The notes beneath the pieces were generated by a model. That model was not told the origin of the DNA. It worked only from the letters and a program-made list of their open reading frames with translations, and ran no database searches. A stretch of DNA of 64,000 nt from Aegilops tauschii subsp. strangulata. Taxonomy: Eukaryota > Streptophyta > Magnoliopsida > Poales > Poaceae. The stretch is taken from the NCBI RefSeq assembly GCF_002575655.3, contig NC_053040.3, positions 357,800,267-357,864,266 on the forward strand. The letters are read 5' to 3'. A program made the position numbers and the translations under genes. Shown here piece by piece: positions 22,057 to 33,070 of the stretch (position 1 is its first letter; the number at the start of each line of letters is the position of its first letter).

Positions 22057-24800
22057 TGTAACATCCCAAATTTTCAATTTGGTATGTTATACATAGATCA
22101 TCATTGCATATCATGTTTTATTGCATTTTGACAAATCCTCGATAAATCCTAAGCAACTCAAGGACCCTCGGAGAGAGTTGGGGATTTTCTCGATTTTTCA
22201 TATTTGATTTTCATCAAATAATAAGACGAGGATTTTGGCTTTTAATTATTTTTCTCTCCGGAAAAATGTTTCACTTTAAAATAAAACGAGAGGAGAAAAC
22301 ATGACTTCTCCAAAACAATTGAAATACTGGAGGAAAAATGTTAAAATCATTATTTGGAATTTATTTGGAATTTTATTGCATTAAAAATATTGCATGTTTT
22401 CAAAATATTTATTTTGATTTAAAAACAATGTTCACTCTATTCTAGATTTTCTAACTAGACGGGGAAAATTTATTTCATATTTTCCTGATTTTTATTTATT
22501 TTTCTGTGAATTATTTTCCGCGGAACTTATTTAAAAAAAACTGCGCGACGCCCGACCGGGCCGAAGCCCAGCCTCGCGCCGGCCCGCCTCGCGCCTCTCC
22601 TCTTCCCGCACGACGCCGGGCCGCCGCCGGAGTCCGCCCCGGCCACGCCGCCCCGGCCGCCCCCTTCCCCAAGCTTCGGACCCCCCTCCTTAAATAGCCC
22701 CCCTCTCTCTCTCCCTCAACCCGCAAGCCGCCGCCGCCGCCCTCATCACCGCCGCCGCCGCCCGCATCTCGCCGCGCCGCCGCCGCCGCACAAGCCGCCG
22801 CCGCCGCCGGGAGCCGCCGCCCCTCGCCTCGCCGCACCCCCCCCCCCCCCCGAGCCCCTTGCCCCGCGCCCGCGCACGGAGCCTTGCCGGAGCCCTCGCC
22901 GGAGTAGCCCGACGAGGTACTGCCCGATGCCCATTGACCTTTGCCGGTTTTCGTTTAAAAAAAACCCTTCGTTTAAAAAAAACCCTAGATAGGTTTTTTT
23001 TCGGTTTTATTATTTTGCGAACGTTAACCGAACCGTTCGTTTTAACGAACGCGTTCGTCGGTTTTTCTCTGATAACGAACGTCCGTTATTTAACCGTTTG
23101 ACCGTTTTCTTTTTCGTCGGATTTTTCTCGTTATTTTCTCAGATTCGATTTCTGATCAAATCTTCGATTCTGTTTATCTCGCTCGTTTATCGGAATCAGG
23201 CGATTCAAGCGCCTAGAGTTTCGTCTCGAAATTCTCTTTCCGTTTAACCTACTCAAACAAGTTTTTGCTACAGTAAAATTTGACCTAGATCCAGATTAGC
23301 AAACGAAGTTTCTTTCTTTCGCCGTTTGACTTTCGTTGCTTCTTTCGAGTTGATTCTTTTTGCAAACCGGAGTTCTTAAGTTGAACTTTCTGGTTGGATC
23401 TTTCCTTCGAGTTTTACCTGTGCATTAGATGAGTACTGATTGTATGCTTGTTTGTTTGCGATAGAGTACCCGGAGTGTGCCGCTTGTTACTTCGACTCGC
23501 TAGGTTTTGCGGATCATCAGCAAGGCAAGTAACACTTTGATCATACCCCGTTCATACCCAGTTTTATTGCATTAGATCTATTTCCTCAAACACTTGCATG
23601 ATTAGGATCTAATTAAACTGTGGGTATTGGGAAGTAGTTGAGGTAGTACCTATTACCTGTTTTCTATTCAAACCCTTGGGAGTTACTTCTACGTTGCTAT
23701 TATAATGCCATGCTATGCTCGTAGACGTGGATTGGGTTGAGAGATATTCACGACAGATGTGAGATGTTTATTAATGGTTCAACTTAAGGTGGCAACTAAA
23801 ACTCACATCTGGGTGGATTGAGGCACCTGGAGAACCCAGTGTTGCCTGTTTGTATAAGGACCGCCACCTAGGCTCAAAGGGATCATAAGATTATTCATGC
23901 TAGAAACTTCCGTGTGCAGCCACAAGCTATTATGGGCTCTAGCCTAGCTGAGTAGGTTACAGGATCTCTTGAAGAGGTGGACTAGCAGATGTAGGGGAAA
24001 GTAGGTGTACCTCTCCATCCAGAGTAAAGAGTGATTGTTTCTGAAAGACTGTGTCTCGGTCATCCGTTTCTCAAACATCATGTAGTGCGAGAATCAATCG
24101 GAGGCGATCGAGTCTTGTGGGGAAAAGTGCGCAAACCTCTGCAGAGTGTATAAACTAATCATGGTTAGCCGTGTCCCCGGTTATGGACAACTTGAGTATC
24201 TAGTACCTGGATTATCATTTGAATCTCATCACCGTGATACTTATAATTAATTTTGTTGGGTTAAAGATGATACTTAATTGGGATTGAGTTGGAGGTACCT
24301 TCTCAATGTTTCAACCACCATGATAGTTAAATAAAATTTATTCCTTTGAAGTAGGATAAAATTGGCTTTTCGCAAAAACAGTAACCATAGAGCTTTCCAC
24401 CAGCCATATATGCATATAGTATAGCATTATTATTGTTCGTTGCTCTCTATGTGTTATTTTGCCAGCATATTCTATGTGCTGACCCGTTTTCGGGCTGCAA
24501 CGTTTCATGTTGCAGACTTTTCAGACGACGAGTAAGGTGCTTTAGGTCGTGGTCTTATACTCAATGATGCCGCTGGAGTTGATGGACTCACTTATCTTCC
24601 AAGTCTTCCGTTGTTATCGTTGTTAAATGGCCTTAAGCCATGTTTATCATACTTAAACTCTTCGGAGTTGTTCGATGTAATAAGTGTGTGATTGCTACTC
24701 TATTATAAATCCTCCATTTGTACTGTGCGTGTCAGCATTACTGGTCCAGGGATGACACTGGTGCACAGCAGCACGGGCCATTTGAGGTCTGGTCGCTACA
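22057..24800 (+). repeat. 5' LTR of element A
   Basis: 2744 bp. AT-rich start, GC-rich leader-like part (22540-22916) preceded by CTTAAATAGC (22690), then a donor-like GACGAG|GTACTG (22916/22917). Exon-like pieces of a mini-gene follow (separate entries). The remainder shows no gene. Confidence 0.93.
23465..24535 (+). other. Candidate spliced acidic mini-ORF inside the LTR of A (5' copy)
   Basis: Exon-like piece 23465-23524 follows TTTGCGATAG and ends CAGCAAG before a GC donor (GCAAGT). It reads YPECAACYFDSLGFADHQQ. A second piece begins at 24516 after TTTCATGTTGCAG and reads DFSDDE then TAA (24533-24535). The phases fit: one base (G) left from the first, two (AC) taken from the second, giving Asp. 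The same plan is found in element B. Start codon not located. Whether it is translated is unknown. Confidence 0.4.
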
Positions 24801-24804
24801 AAGT

Positions 24805-24816
24805 TGGTATCAGAGC
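24805..24816 (+). other. Primer-binding site of A
   Basis: TGGTATCAGAGC, complementary to the 3' end of plant initiator Met tRNA, four bases after the LTR end. Confidence 0.95.
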
Positions 24817-24911
24817 ACACGCTGACTATAGGACACGACCACTAAGCTTAAGCCCTAGAAAACTTCTCTCTTCTCATTTCTGACCCCTCTCCCCTTTCTA
24901 CTCTTTTAGGA

Positions 24912-25643
24912 ATGGCGAATGCAAGGAGCAAGTTCATGCAACCAGATGAAGACACGCCGTTTGGTCGACACTTGAAGGAAGTCACCAAGTACTTGAACAT
25001 AGGAATACCAAGCATCACCGGAACCTACAACGCCACTTTACCTGAAGAGGAGAGTTGGAAGATTCAAGTTATCATTCCAGGAAGGACGTTTGAGCCAATC
25101 ACGGAACCCATGAGATTGGTTTTCGAAGCACCAACTTGGAGTTTAGGGAAGAGCATGGCCGCACACATCGCCATGGGACGCATTGGAGAAGTCTATCACC
25201 AGGAGCTTAAGGATACAATTTACCAGATTTGTGGACGTCGAGACGCGCAATGGGAGATGATCAAGACCAAGAAGGATGGATCAATTGCAGCTTTCATCCA
25301 GGAGCAGAACCAACATATTCGACGCCAGGAGAACCAGATGTGCACGGACAAGGAAGAACTGAAGAAGGCATTAACGAATATCAAGGAACTCCAGGAAGAA
25401 CTCAAGGCTACACGTGAAGATTACTTGGAGGAAATCAACGCACTAGTAGGGAAGATTGACGACCTGGAGAATAAGATTGGAGCATTCGTTGGAAATCCAG
25501 TGCCAAAAGCAGAAGTCGACGAATGCACTTGTCCGGATAACAACATCATCATCGACGACACCGACTCAGAACCAAGTGAAGACGACTGGATTGATGAAGC
25601 TGGAGCAGACATCATGGAGTCTTCAACGGATCAGAATTTCTAG
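24912..25643 (+). CDS. Extra ORF before gag in element A, unknown function
   Basis: 243 residues, intact. The ATG lies two bases after a strong acceptor-like site (TTCTGACCCCTCTCC...CTCTTTTAG). The N-terminal 120 residues form a globular-looking region (WKIQVIIPGRTFEPI, then SLGKSMAAHIAMGRIGEVYH). Residues about 125-195 are Gln/Glu/Lys-rich with heptad-like Leu/Ile (coiled coil), and the C-terminus is strongly acidic. No known retrotransposon enzyme motif. Element B has an ORF in the same position with a partly similar pattern. It is the only open frame of A that is still undamaged. Confidence 0.65.
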   Translation: MANARSKFMQPDEDTPFGRHLKEVTKYLNIGIPSITGTYNATLPEEESWKIQVIIPGRTFEPITEPMRLVFEAPTWSLGKSMAAHIAMGRIGEVYHQELKDTIYQICGRRDAQWEMIKTKKDGSIAAFIQEQNQHIRRQENQMCTDKEELKKALTNIKELQEELKATREDYLEEINALVGKIDDLENKIGAFVGNPVPKAEVDECTCPDNNIIIDDTDSEPSEDDWIDEAGADIMESSTDQNF

Positions 25644-25842
25644 TAGACCACCATATCAGTAGTAGTTTTCCCCCATTTAATAGTATAGTTCAAGCACTTT
25701 GTAACGCTAGTTAGATCGATTGTTTTGCCTTGTTTGGATTGATTGAGTGATATTGATTGAATTTGTCTCATGAGCATATGGGTAGTGTTTTCTCTATAGA
25801 CCTCATTCTGTTCTTAACTCTCATCTTTTCTAAACCTATCAG
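25644..25842 (+). other. Spacer ending in an acceptor-like site before gag of A
   Basis: The last bases (CTTAACTCTCATCTTTTCTAAACCTATCAG) carry a branch-point-like CTAAAC or CTTAAC and a pyrimidine tract, with the AG directly next to the gag ATG at 25843. Confidence 0.6.
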
Positions 25843-28017
25843 ATGCCTCCGAGACGCGACACCGGATTTGTTTTCCCGCCAGAGATCACCCAGTTGATTC
25901 AGCAACAGAATGCCCTGATGCAAGTGTTAGTACAGAACCAAGGCAACAACAACAACAACAACAACCCACCGCCACCACCACCTGTTGATCACTTAGCCCG
26001 TTTCTTAAGGCTAAACCCGCCGGTGTTTTTCAGTAGCACCGAGCCGATTGTTGCAGATGATTGGCTCCGCAAAGTTGGAAGGGAGTTGACCACTGCAGGA
26101 TGCACAGATGCGAAATGAGTGCGTTTTGCCGCACATCAGCTTGATGGACCCGCAGCATCATGGTGGGAGAATTATACAGCCACGCACCCTATTGACACTG
26201 TCACATGGGACCAGTTTCAGCAAGCTTTCCGTATAGCTCATGTTCGAGCAGGAGCTATGGCTATGAAGAAGCGTGAGTTTCATAACCTACGCCAAGGAGG
26301 ACGCACCGTAGACCAGTATGTGGAGGAATTCAGTAAGCTAGCACGTTATGCACCAGATGACGTTGCTACAGATGCTGCCAAGCAGGAGAAATTTTTGGAA
26401 GGACTGAATGATGAACTGAGTATGCAGTTGATGGTAGCAACCTTCAACAACTACCAGGAGCTGGTAGATAGAGCTCTCATGATTGAAGGGAAGCAACAGC
26501 AGATTGAAAACCGCAAGAGGAAGTATGGACAAGGGAAGTACAATTCTGGAGCCCAGCAGAAGCCACGATTTACCCCGAAGCCGGGAGGACAGTTTCAGCA
26601 TACCCATGGAGGAGGTAGTTCGCACCACCATAATGGCTCCAAGAATGGTAATGGGAATGGAGGAGGAAACGGACAGAACCGTACCAACCCATCTACCCCA
26701 ACCAAGAGAGATCTGATTATCCCGAAGCCCAAAATGGAAATGGAAATGGAAGCTCTGGGAAGAAGCCAAACCCGTTCAACAAATGACATGTGAACCACGT
26801 GAGCGTGGAGGAGGTTGAAGCTCAGCCTGATGCAGTAATAGGTAAGTTTTTGGTTAAGTCATTTACTGCAACCGTTCTTTTCGATACTGGTGCATCGCAT
26901 TCATACATATCAAGGGGATTCGTGAAAAAGTTTAAGATGTCCACCCAAGTTCTCAAAAGCCCTATGTTAGTAGCCTCGCGAGGAGAAGAGTATATGGCCA
27001 CCCAAGGATATTTTCAGATACCGTTGGCCATTGGTAGGCATGTTTTCCCCTCAGACCTCATTGTTTTGGAATCGCAAGGTTTGGATGTGATTTTGGGAAT
27101 GGATTGGCTATCGTTGTATGGAGGGAACATCGATTGTGCCAGCAAGACGATTTTGCTTACCACCCCAGAAGGAAAAAGGATCAAGTATGTATCCCGGCAT
27201 ATGCCGAAGAGGACTCAAGTGAATTCCTTGTCAGGAGTTGTACAGGAGGAAGTACCAGTGGTGAAGGATTATCCGGATGTATTTCCAGAAGAGTTGCCAG
27301 GCATGCCACCAGATAGAGACATTGAGTTTTTGATTGAACTTTTGCCAGGCACAGGGCCAATATCTAAGAGACCGTACAGGATGCCCGCAAAGGATTTGGA
27401 GGAAATTAAGAAGCAGATCAAGGAGTTGCTGGATAAAGGCTATATTCGCCCAAGTTCGTCACCTTGGGGATCACCAGTACTTCTAGTGGAGAAGAAAGAT
27501 GGATCGCTAAGGATGGTTGTTGATTACCGAGGATTGAATGAAGTGACCATCAAAAACAAGTACCCACTGCCGATGATCAATGATTTGTTTGACCGCTTGC
27601 AAGGAGCTAAAGTATTTTCCAAGATCGATTTACGATCAGGATACCATCAGTTAAAGATTTGAGAGCAGGATATACCCAAGACGACATTTACCACCAGATA
27701 TGGATTGTATGAGTATACCGTTATGTCATTTGGACTGACTAACGCACCTGCCTATTTGATGAACCTGATGAACAAAGTGTTTATGGAGTTTTTGGATAAG
27801 TTCGTCGTGGTGTTCATTGATGATATTTTAATCTTTTCCAAGGATGAAGAAGAGCACGAGGAGCATTTACGATTGGTACTTGAGAAGCTCAGAGAACATC
27901 AGTTATATGCCAAGTTCAGCAAATGTGAGTTTTGGCTGAAGGAAGTTGGATTCCTTGGACATGTTATTTCTGGAGAAGGAATACCAGTAGACCCTGCCAA
28001 GGTTGACACAGTGACAA
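25843..28017 (+). pseudogene. gag-protease-RT of element A, first part
   Basis: Gag: MPPRRDTGF, an Asn/Pro-rich stretch, then a retrotransposon gag domain (DWLRKVGREL, WWENYTATH, FRIAHVRAGAMAMKKREF). The expected CCHC zinc knuckle is not visible. Protease: [12 protein letters not shown] near 26880-26915. RT: from about 27355, with [21 protein letters not shown] and the FIDDILIF active site (YxDD box) near 27820. Breaks: in-frame TGA at 26116-26118 in gag; TGA at 26784-26786 between gag and protease with a frame change around 26700; TGA at 27660-27662 in RT. The reading frame then runs into the insertion of element B at 28017/28018. Confidence 0.92.
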
Positions 28018-31000
28018 TGTAACACCCTGAGGATCATGCTACAGTAACCCTCTGTGATTAAGCTAATCATGTTGCTAAACAGGGCTTGATCACATTTGGA
28101 ACACATTTCTTTTCAAACTCCTAATTCAAACTTCAATTAAATTTAAAGTGGAAAATAAAAGTTTTCAAAAATTTAAACAAAAATGTTCGGGCACTGCCAG
28201 AAATTGCACTGATAATTGTTGTGGAGAAAACACATTTTTATAAAATACCTAAATACTTTTAAGTGAAATAAAACAGAAAAGGAAATAAACTAATAAAAAG
28301 AAAACAGAAACAGAACAGGCAAAGGAAAAAAGAAAAAAAAAAGGAGAAGGCCCTTTCCCCCCCGCTGGACCCCTGGCCCGACTGGGCCGACCCCCGGCCC
28401 AGCCGGCCTAGCCCATCTCCCACTCCCGCTCGCCCCCTTCCCTGTTCCCCCGACCGGGGTCGGAACAGGGGCCGTCCCCGCCGCACCCCCTCGCCGGCGA
28501 CGGGGAGGATAAGGGCGCCAGCTCCCCCCCGCCTCCTCGGGCCTCTCTCCCACTCACCCCCCGCTCTCCCTCTCGGCCGCTGCGCCTCCCCCCGTCAGAT
28601 CCACCTCCCCCTCCCCTTCGTTCCCCATGCCCGACGCGCTCGCCGCCGTTCCCGTCGTTCTCACGGCCACCGTGCCCCAATCGCCACCTCGCCGTGTCAT
28701 ACGCCGTCGCCGCCCTCGACTACACCACCTCCGCCTCTCCGTTGAAGCTCGGAGCCACTGCAACGGCCTCCCCGAGCTCGTCTTCAACTTCGGACGCCGG
28801 CGACCCCCTTCTTCCCCGGCGACGACCTGCTGCTCCTAAGCTCTCACCGGCCTCCGTGTGCCGCGCGGTGAGCCTCTTCCCCCCTCCTCCCCTGTCCTTT
28901 CTCTCTCGCGCGCCCCCTAGCTTCTTCCCCGTGCGCGCCCGAACGCCGCGCCGCGGAGCTCGCCGCCGGCGGGTCTCCGGTGACCTTTTGGTCACGGGCT
29001 CAAGCCCGCAGCACTCCCCACCGCACGTAGAAGCTTCCCAGCCCCTCCGCTTGCTCGACCGCCCGCCGTAGCCACGTTTCCGTCGGGCACCCGTGCGCGT
29101 CGCCGCCTCCGCCGCTCGCCGGCGCCGATTCCGGCCAAGTCCGGCGAAGCCCCGGCCACCCCTGGATGCGGCGCTGCGAGCCCTTTCGAATGGGCCTAGC
29201 CCCGCTCCTCCCCGAGCCCCGTAGCGCGATTCCGGCCAACTCCGGCGAGGGGCCGCCGCTGCTTTGGTCGCCGGAGTTGCTCCGGCGCCGGCCGCCGACG
29301 TGGCCGGCCTGGGGCCACCCCAGTGCCTCTGCCAGTGGGCCCCGTGGGCCCCGTTGACTGGGTCAACCCAGTCAACGTGCTGACTGGGCAGGCCCAGCCA
29401 CTGACATTCGGGCTCCGCCGCAAAAATAAAAAAATGAAAAAGAAAAGGAAAATGTTTTATAAATAAAAATAATTAATTAATCTAATCACTCACTGAAAGG
29501 TGGGCCCAGTAGTTAATTAACTAAAAATAATTAGTTTAATCTTCTGTTAACCCACTATCTATGACAGGTGGGTCCCCCTTGTCAGTTTTGACCAGTCAAC
29601 CGGACTGTTGACCGCTGACGTCACTCATACGTCATGCTGACGTCATATCCCTTTTTCTGTTAATTAAATAATTCCAGAAATTCAAATATTCTTTGAAAAT
29701 TCATATCTTTTAAACCGTAACTCGGATGAAAATGTTTTCTATATGAAAGTTGCTCAGAACGACGAGACGAATCCGAGTACGCAGACCGTTCGTCCACCAC
29801 ACCTCCCTAACCTATCGAACTAGCAACTTTCCCCCACCGGTCCGTCTGTCCGAAAACGCGAGACATCGGGAATACCTCCCGGATGTTCCCCCCCTTCGCC
29901 GGTACCACCTACTGTCGCGTTAGGGCACACCTAGCACTGTTCATTGTCATGTCACACATCGTCATGCTTATGATTGCATTGTATTTACTGTTTCTTCCCC
30001 CCTCTTCTCTCCGGTAGACTACGAGACCGACCCTGCTGCTGCCCAGTTCGACTAAGGAGTTGACGACCCCTCCTACTTGCCAGAGCAACCAGGCAAGCCC
30101 CCCCTTTGATCACCAGATATCGCCTATTCTTCTCTATACTGCTTGCATTAGAGTAGTGTAGCATGTTACTGTTTTCCGATAGCCTATCCTATCCTGATGC
30201 ATAGCCTATCCTTGCTACCACTGTTGTTACCTTTACCTGCAATCCTACATGCTTAGTATAGGATGCTAGATTTCAATCAGTGGCCCTACATTCTTGTCCG
30301 TCTGCTGTGCTATACTATCGGGCCGTGATCACCTGGGCGGTGATCACGGGTATAAACTTATGTACTACATACATGACACATGTGATGACTAAAGTCGGGT
30401 CGGCTCGTAGGAGTACCCGCAAGTTCATCTTTGTGGCGGAGCGACATGGCAGGTTGAGACCGCCTAGGTGAGAGGTGGGCCTGGCCCTGGTCGGCGTTCG
30501 CGGATACTTAACATGCTTAACGAGATCTTGGTATTTGATCTGAGTCTGGCCATTTGGTCTATACGCACTAACCATCTACGCGGGAGTAGTTATGGGTATC
30601 CTGGCGTCGTGGTATCAGCCGAAGCCTTCTTGACGTCAGCGACTGAGTGGCGCGCGCCGGATTGGACTGGAACGCCACTAGGCTAGGTCTGCTTCCGGCC
30701 GCGTACGCAACGTGCAGGTGTGCATAGGGCGATGGGCCCAGACCCCTGCGCGCATAGGGTTAGACCGGCGTGCTGACCGCTCTGTTGTGCTTAGGTGGGG
30801 CTGCGACGCGTTGATCTTACGAGGCCGGGCATGACCCAGGAAAGTGTGTCCGGCCAAATGGGATCGAGCGTGTTGGGTTATGTGGTGCACCCCTGCAGGG
30901 AAGTTTATCTATTCGAATAGCCGTGTCCCTCGGTAAAAGGACGACCCGGAGTTGTACCTTGACCTTATGACAACTAGAACTGGATACTGAATAAAATACA

Positions 31001-31741
31001 CCCTTCCAAGTGCCAGATACAACCCGGTGATCGCACTCTAACAGGGCGACGAGGAGGGGATCACCGGGTAGGATTATGCTATGCGATGCTACTTGGAGGA
31101 CTTCAATCTACTCTCTTCTACATGCTGCAAGATGGAGATGGCCAGAAGCGTAGTCTTCGACAGGACTAGCTATCCCCCTTTTATTCTGGCATTCTGCAGT
31201 TCAGTCCACTGATATGCCCCTTTACACATATACCCATGCATATGTAGTATAGCTCCTTGCTTGCGAGTACTTTGGATGAGTACTCACGGTTGCTTCTCTC
31301 CCTCTTTTCCCCCTTTCCTTTCTATCTGGTTGTCGCAACCAGATGTTGGAGCCCAGGAGCCAGACGCCACCGTCGGCGACGACACTTACGACACTGGAGG
31401 TGCCTACTACTACGTGCAGCCCGCTGACGACGATCAGGAGTAGTTAGGAGGATCCCAGGCAGGAGGCCTGCGCCTCGTTCGATCTGTATCCCAGTTTGTG
31501 CTAGCCTTCTTAAGGCAAACTTGTTTAACTTATGTCTGTACTCAGATTTTGTTGCTTCCGCTGACTCGTCTGTGATCGAGCACTTGTATTCGAGCCCTCG
31601 AGGCCCCTGGCTTGTATTATGATGCTTGTATGACTTATTTATGTTTTAGAGTTGTGTTGTGATATCTTCCCGTGAGTCCCTGGTCTTGATCGTACACATT
31701 TGCGTGCATGATTAGTGTACGGTCAAATCGGGGGCGTCACA
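28018..31741 (+). repeat. 5' LTR of element B
   Basis: 3724 bp. Starts TGTAACACCCTGAGG. GC-rich leader-like part 28340-29350 with a donor-like CGCGCG|GTGAGC at 28867/28868. AT-rich middle. Mini-ORF pieces at 30018-30092 and 31343-31443. Otherwise no gene. Confidence 0.95.
30018..31443 (+). other. Candidate spliced acidic, Tyr-rich mini-ORF inside the LTR of B (5' copy)
   Basis: Piece 1 (30018-30092) follows TCTCCGGTAG and ends CAACCAG before a GC donor (GCAAGC). Piece 2 (31343-31443) follows GTCGCAACCAG and reads DVGAQEPDATVGDDTYDTGG, then AYYYVQPADDDQE and TAG. The split Asp codon (G|AT) has the same phase as in element A. In this copy piece 1 has an in-frame TAA (FD*GVDD) where the 3' LTR copy reads Tyr. 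The intron-like gap is about 1.25 kb. Start codon not identified. Confidence 0.4.
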
Positions 31742-31744
31742 AGT

Positions 31745-31756
31745 TGGTATCAGAGC
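31745..31756 (+). other. Primer-binding site of B
   Basis: TGGTATCAGAGC three bases after the LTR end; initiator Met tRNA type. Confidence 0.95.
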
Positions 31757-32076
31757 CGACTGCCTGTAGGAATCCCCCTTTCCACACTCCTTGGCCGAAG
31801 TCGAGTCTAGACATTACAAAACTTTTACTAACATGGCTGTGTGTCTTACGGGCCCACGTCGCCATTGGGTGGTACTAGGATCTTTTACTCCTCGACCTTT
31901 ACTCTGGGACTCTGTACTCTCTTCTACTCGGGTTAAACGAATTTACTAACTTTAACACTAGGATCCCGTGACCGCATTCACCCCAAAGTTGGATAAGCCA
32001 TAGTTGTTTCCTAGAATAGTATATTGACCAATTCACACACTGTCATTTGACTCCTTTGAAACGTCTTTGCTTTCAG

Positions 32077-32834
32077 ATGGAACCCACGAGGCAGGTCGTT
32101 CGACACACGACGGCCATTGGTGCCTCGGGATCACCTGCGGTGCTAGCTGAGATGATGACCTATCTGGGTTATCGCTGGCACCCTGAGTACACCGTCTATG
32201 AGGAGTACCAGGACTTTAACCAGGAGCAGTACCGTGCCATCGTCCACCTCTACTCTCGGGAGTACGACTCCACTACTGTGCTGCACACCGCACATGGTGT
32301 TGGTGTGACCACCGATATGGCTGTCCACGATGCTGCCTATGCTGCTCTGACACGTCTTCGTGGAGAGTATCAGGAGTTGGACACCTCCCCTTTCAGGCAC
32401 ATTGCTATCGCATCTGATGTTGGTGCGGAGGGATACTATACTGCTGCCTACTCCACTGTCACCGAGAGCCCTTCTACCATCAGCACCTGGTTCTGCATGC
32501 TGATGGGCTGGATCGAGCTAACCGAGCTCTTCGCCACGAGATGTACACCACCCGTCAGCACCTTTACCGTGCTCTGACGCTGCTGCACCCATTTGTCCGA
32601 TCTGGACAGGTACCGCGTACTGCGATCTACCCAGCCAGGACCGTGATGCCCCACGGTGTCGGTTGGCCAGAGGTGGGAGGCTACTCTCCCGCACTTGGTC
32701 CTCTTCTGCCACCTGAGCGTCGGGCTCTACACCTGAGTATCCGCGGCCCCCAGTCTGCTGACGTGGAGGGCTATCCGTTGCCTCACTACCAGCTGTCGGG
32801 CTACGATTACCTCCACAGTACCTCTTGGGACTGA
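32077..32834 (+). pseudogene. Extra ORF before gag in element B, one frameshift
   Basis: The ATG at 32077 is immediately preceded by an acceptor-like CTTTGCTTTCAG. The first part reads EPTRQVVRHTTAIGASG, then a region with GYRWHPEY, YRAIVHLYSREYD, GVGVTTDMAVHDAAYAALTRLR. A 1-nt shift near 32460-32475 moves the frame. In the new frame the protein continues (HEMYTTRQHLYRALTLLHPF...) to TGA at 32832-32834. About 250 residues if joined. No enzyme motif; the spacing of the Ala-rich helix and aromatic residues is reminiscent of a dsRBD-like fold, which is only a guess. It holds the same position as the intact extra ORF of A. Confidence 0.6.
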
Positions 32835-33070
32835 GGTAGGCTTGCTTGTAGTATTAGATGCATTCGCCGCGAGCCTGTGTGCCGCCTATGATGTTTTAGT
32901 CTATGTACTGAACTCTATGTACTAAACTCTATGCATGACCCCTTTTGTAAGTTATGCCGACTACTATGTAGTAGCTATCGTGCTCCTTTCATTATGCATG
33001 TTTCATCATGAATGCTTCTTGTCATTGCAAATTTCCCAATGCTGAACTACCCCTGTTATATATTAGCAGG
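32835..33070 (+). other. Spacer ending in an acceptor-like site before gag of B
   Basis: Non-coding. Ends GCTGAACTACCCCTGTTATATATTAGCAG, one base before the gag ATG at 33071. CTGAAC suits a branch point. Confidence 0.55.

Noticed and set aside
22540..22916. GC-rich frames at the LTR start of A as host genes
   Set aside because: They repeat in the 3' LTR with frame-changing indels; most likely untranslated leader of the retroelement.
32143..32400. Minus-strand frame opposite the extra ORF of B
   Set aside because: Shadow of the sense ORF; no motif and no promoter.
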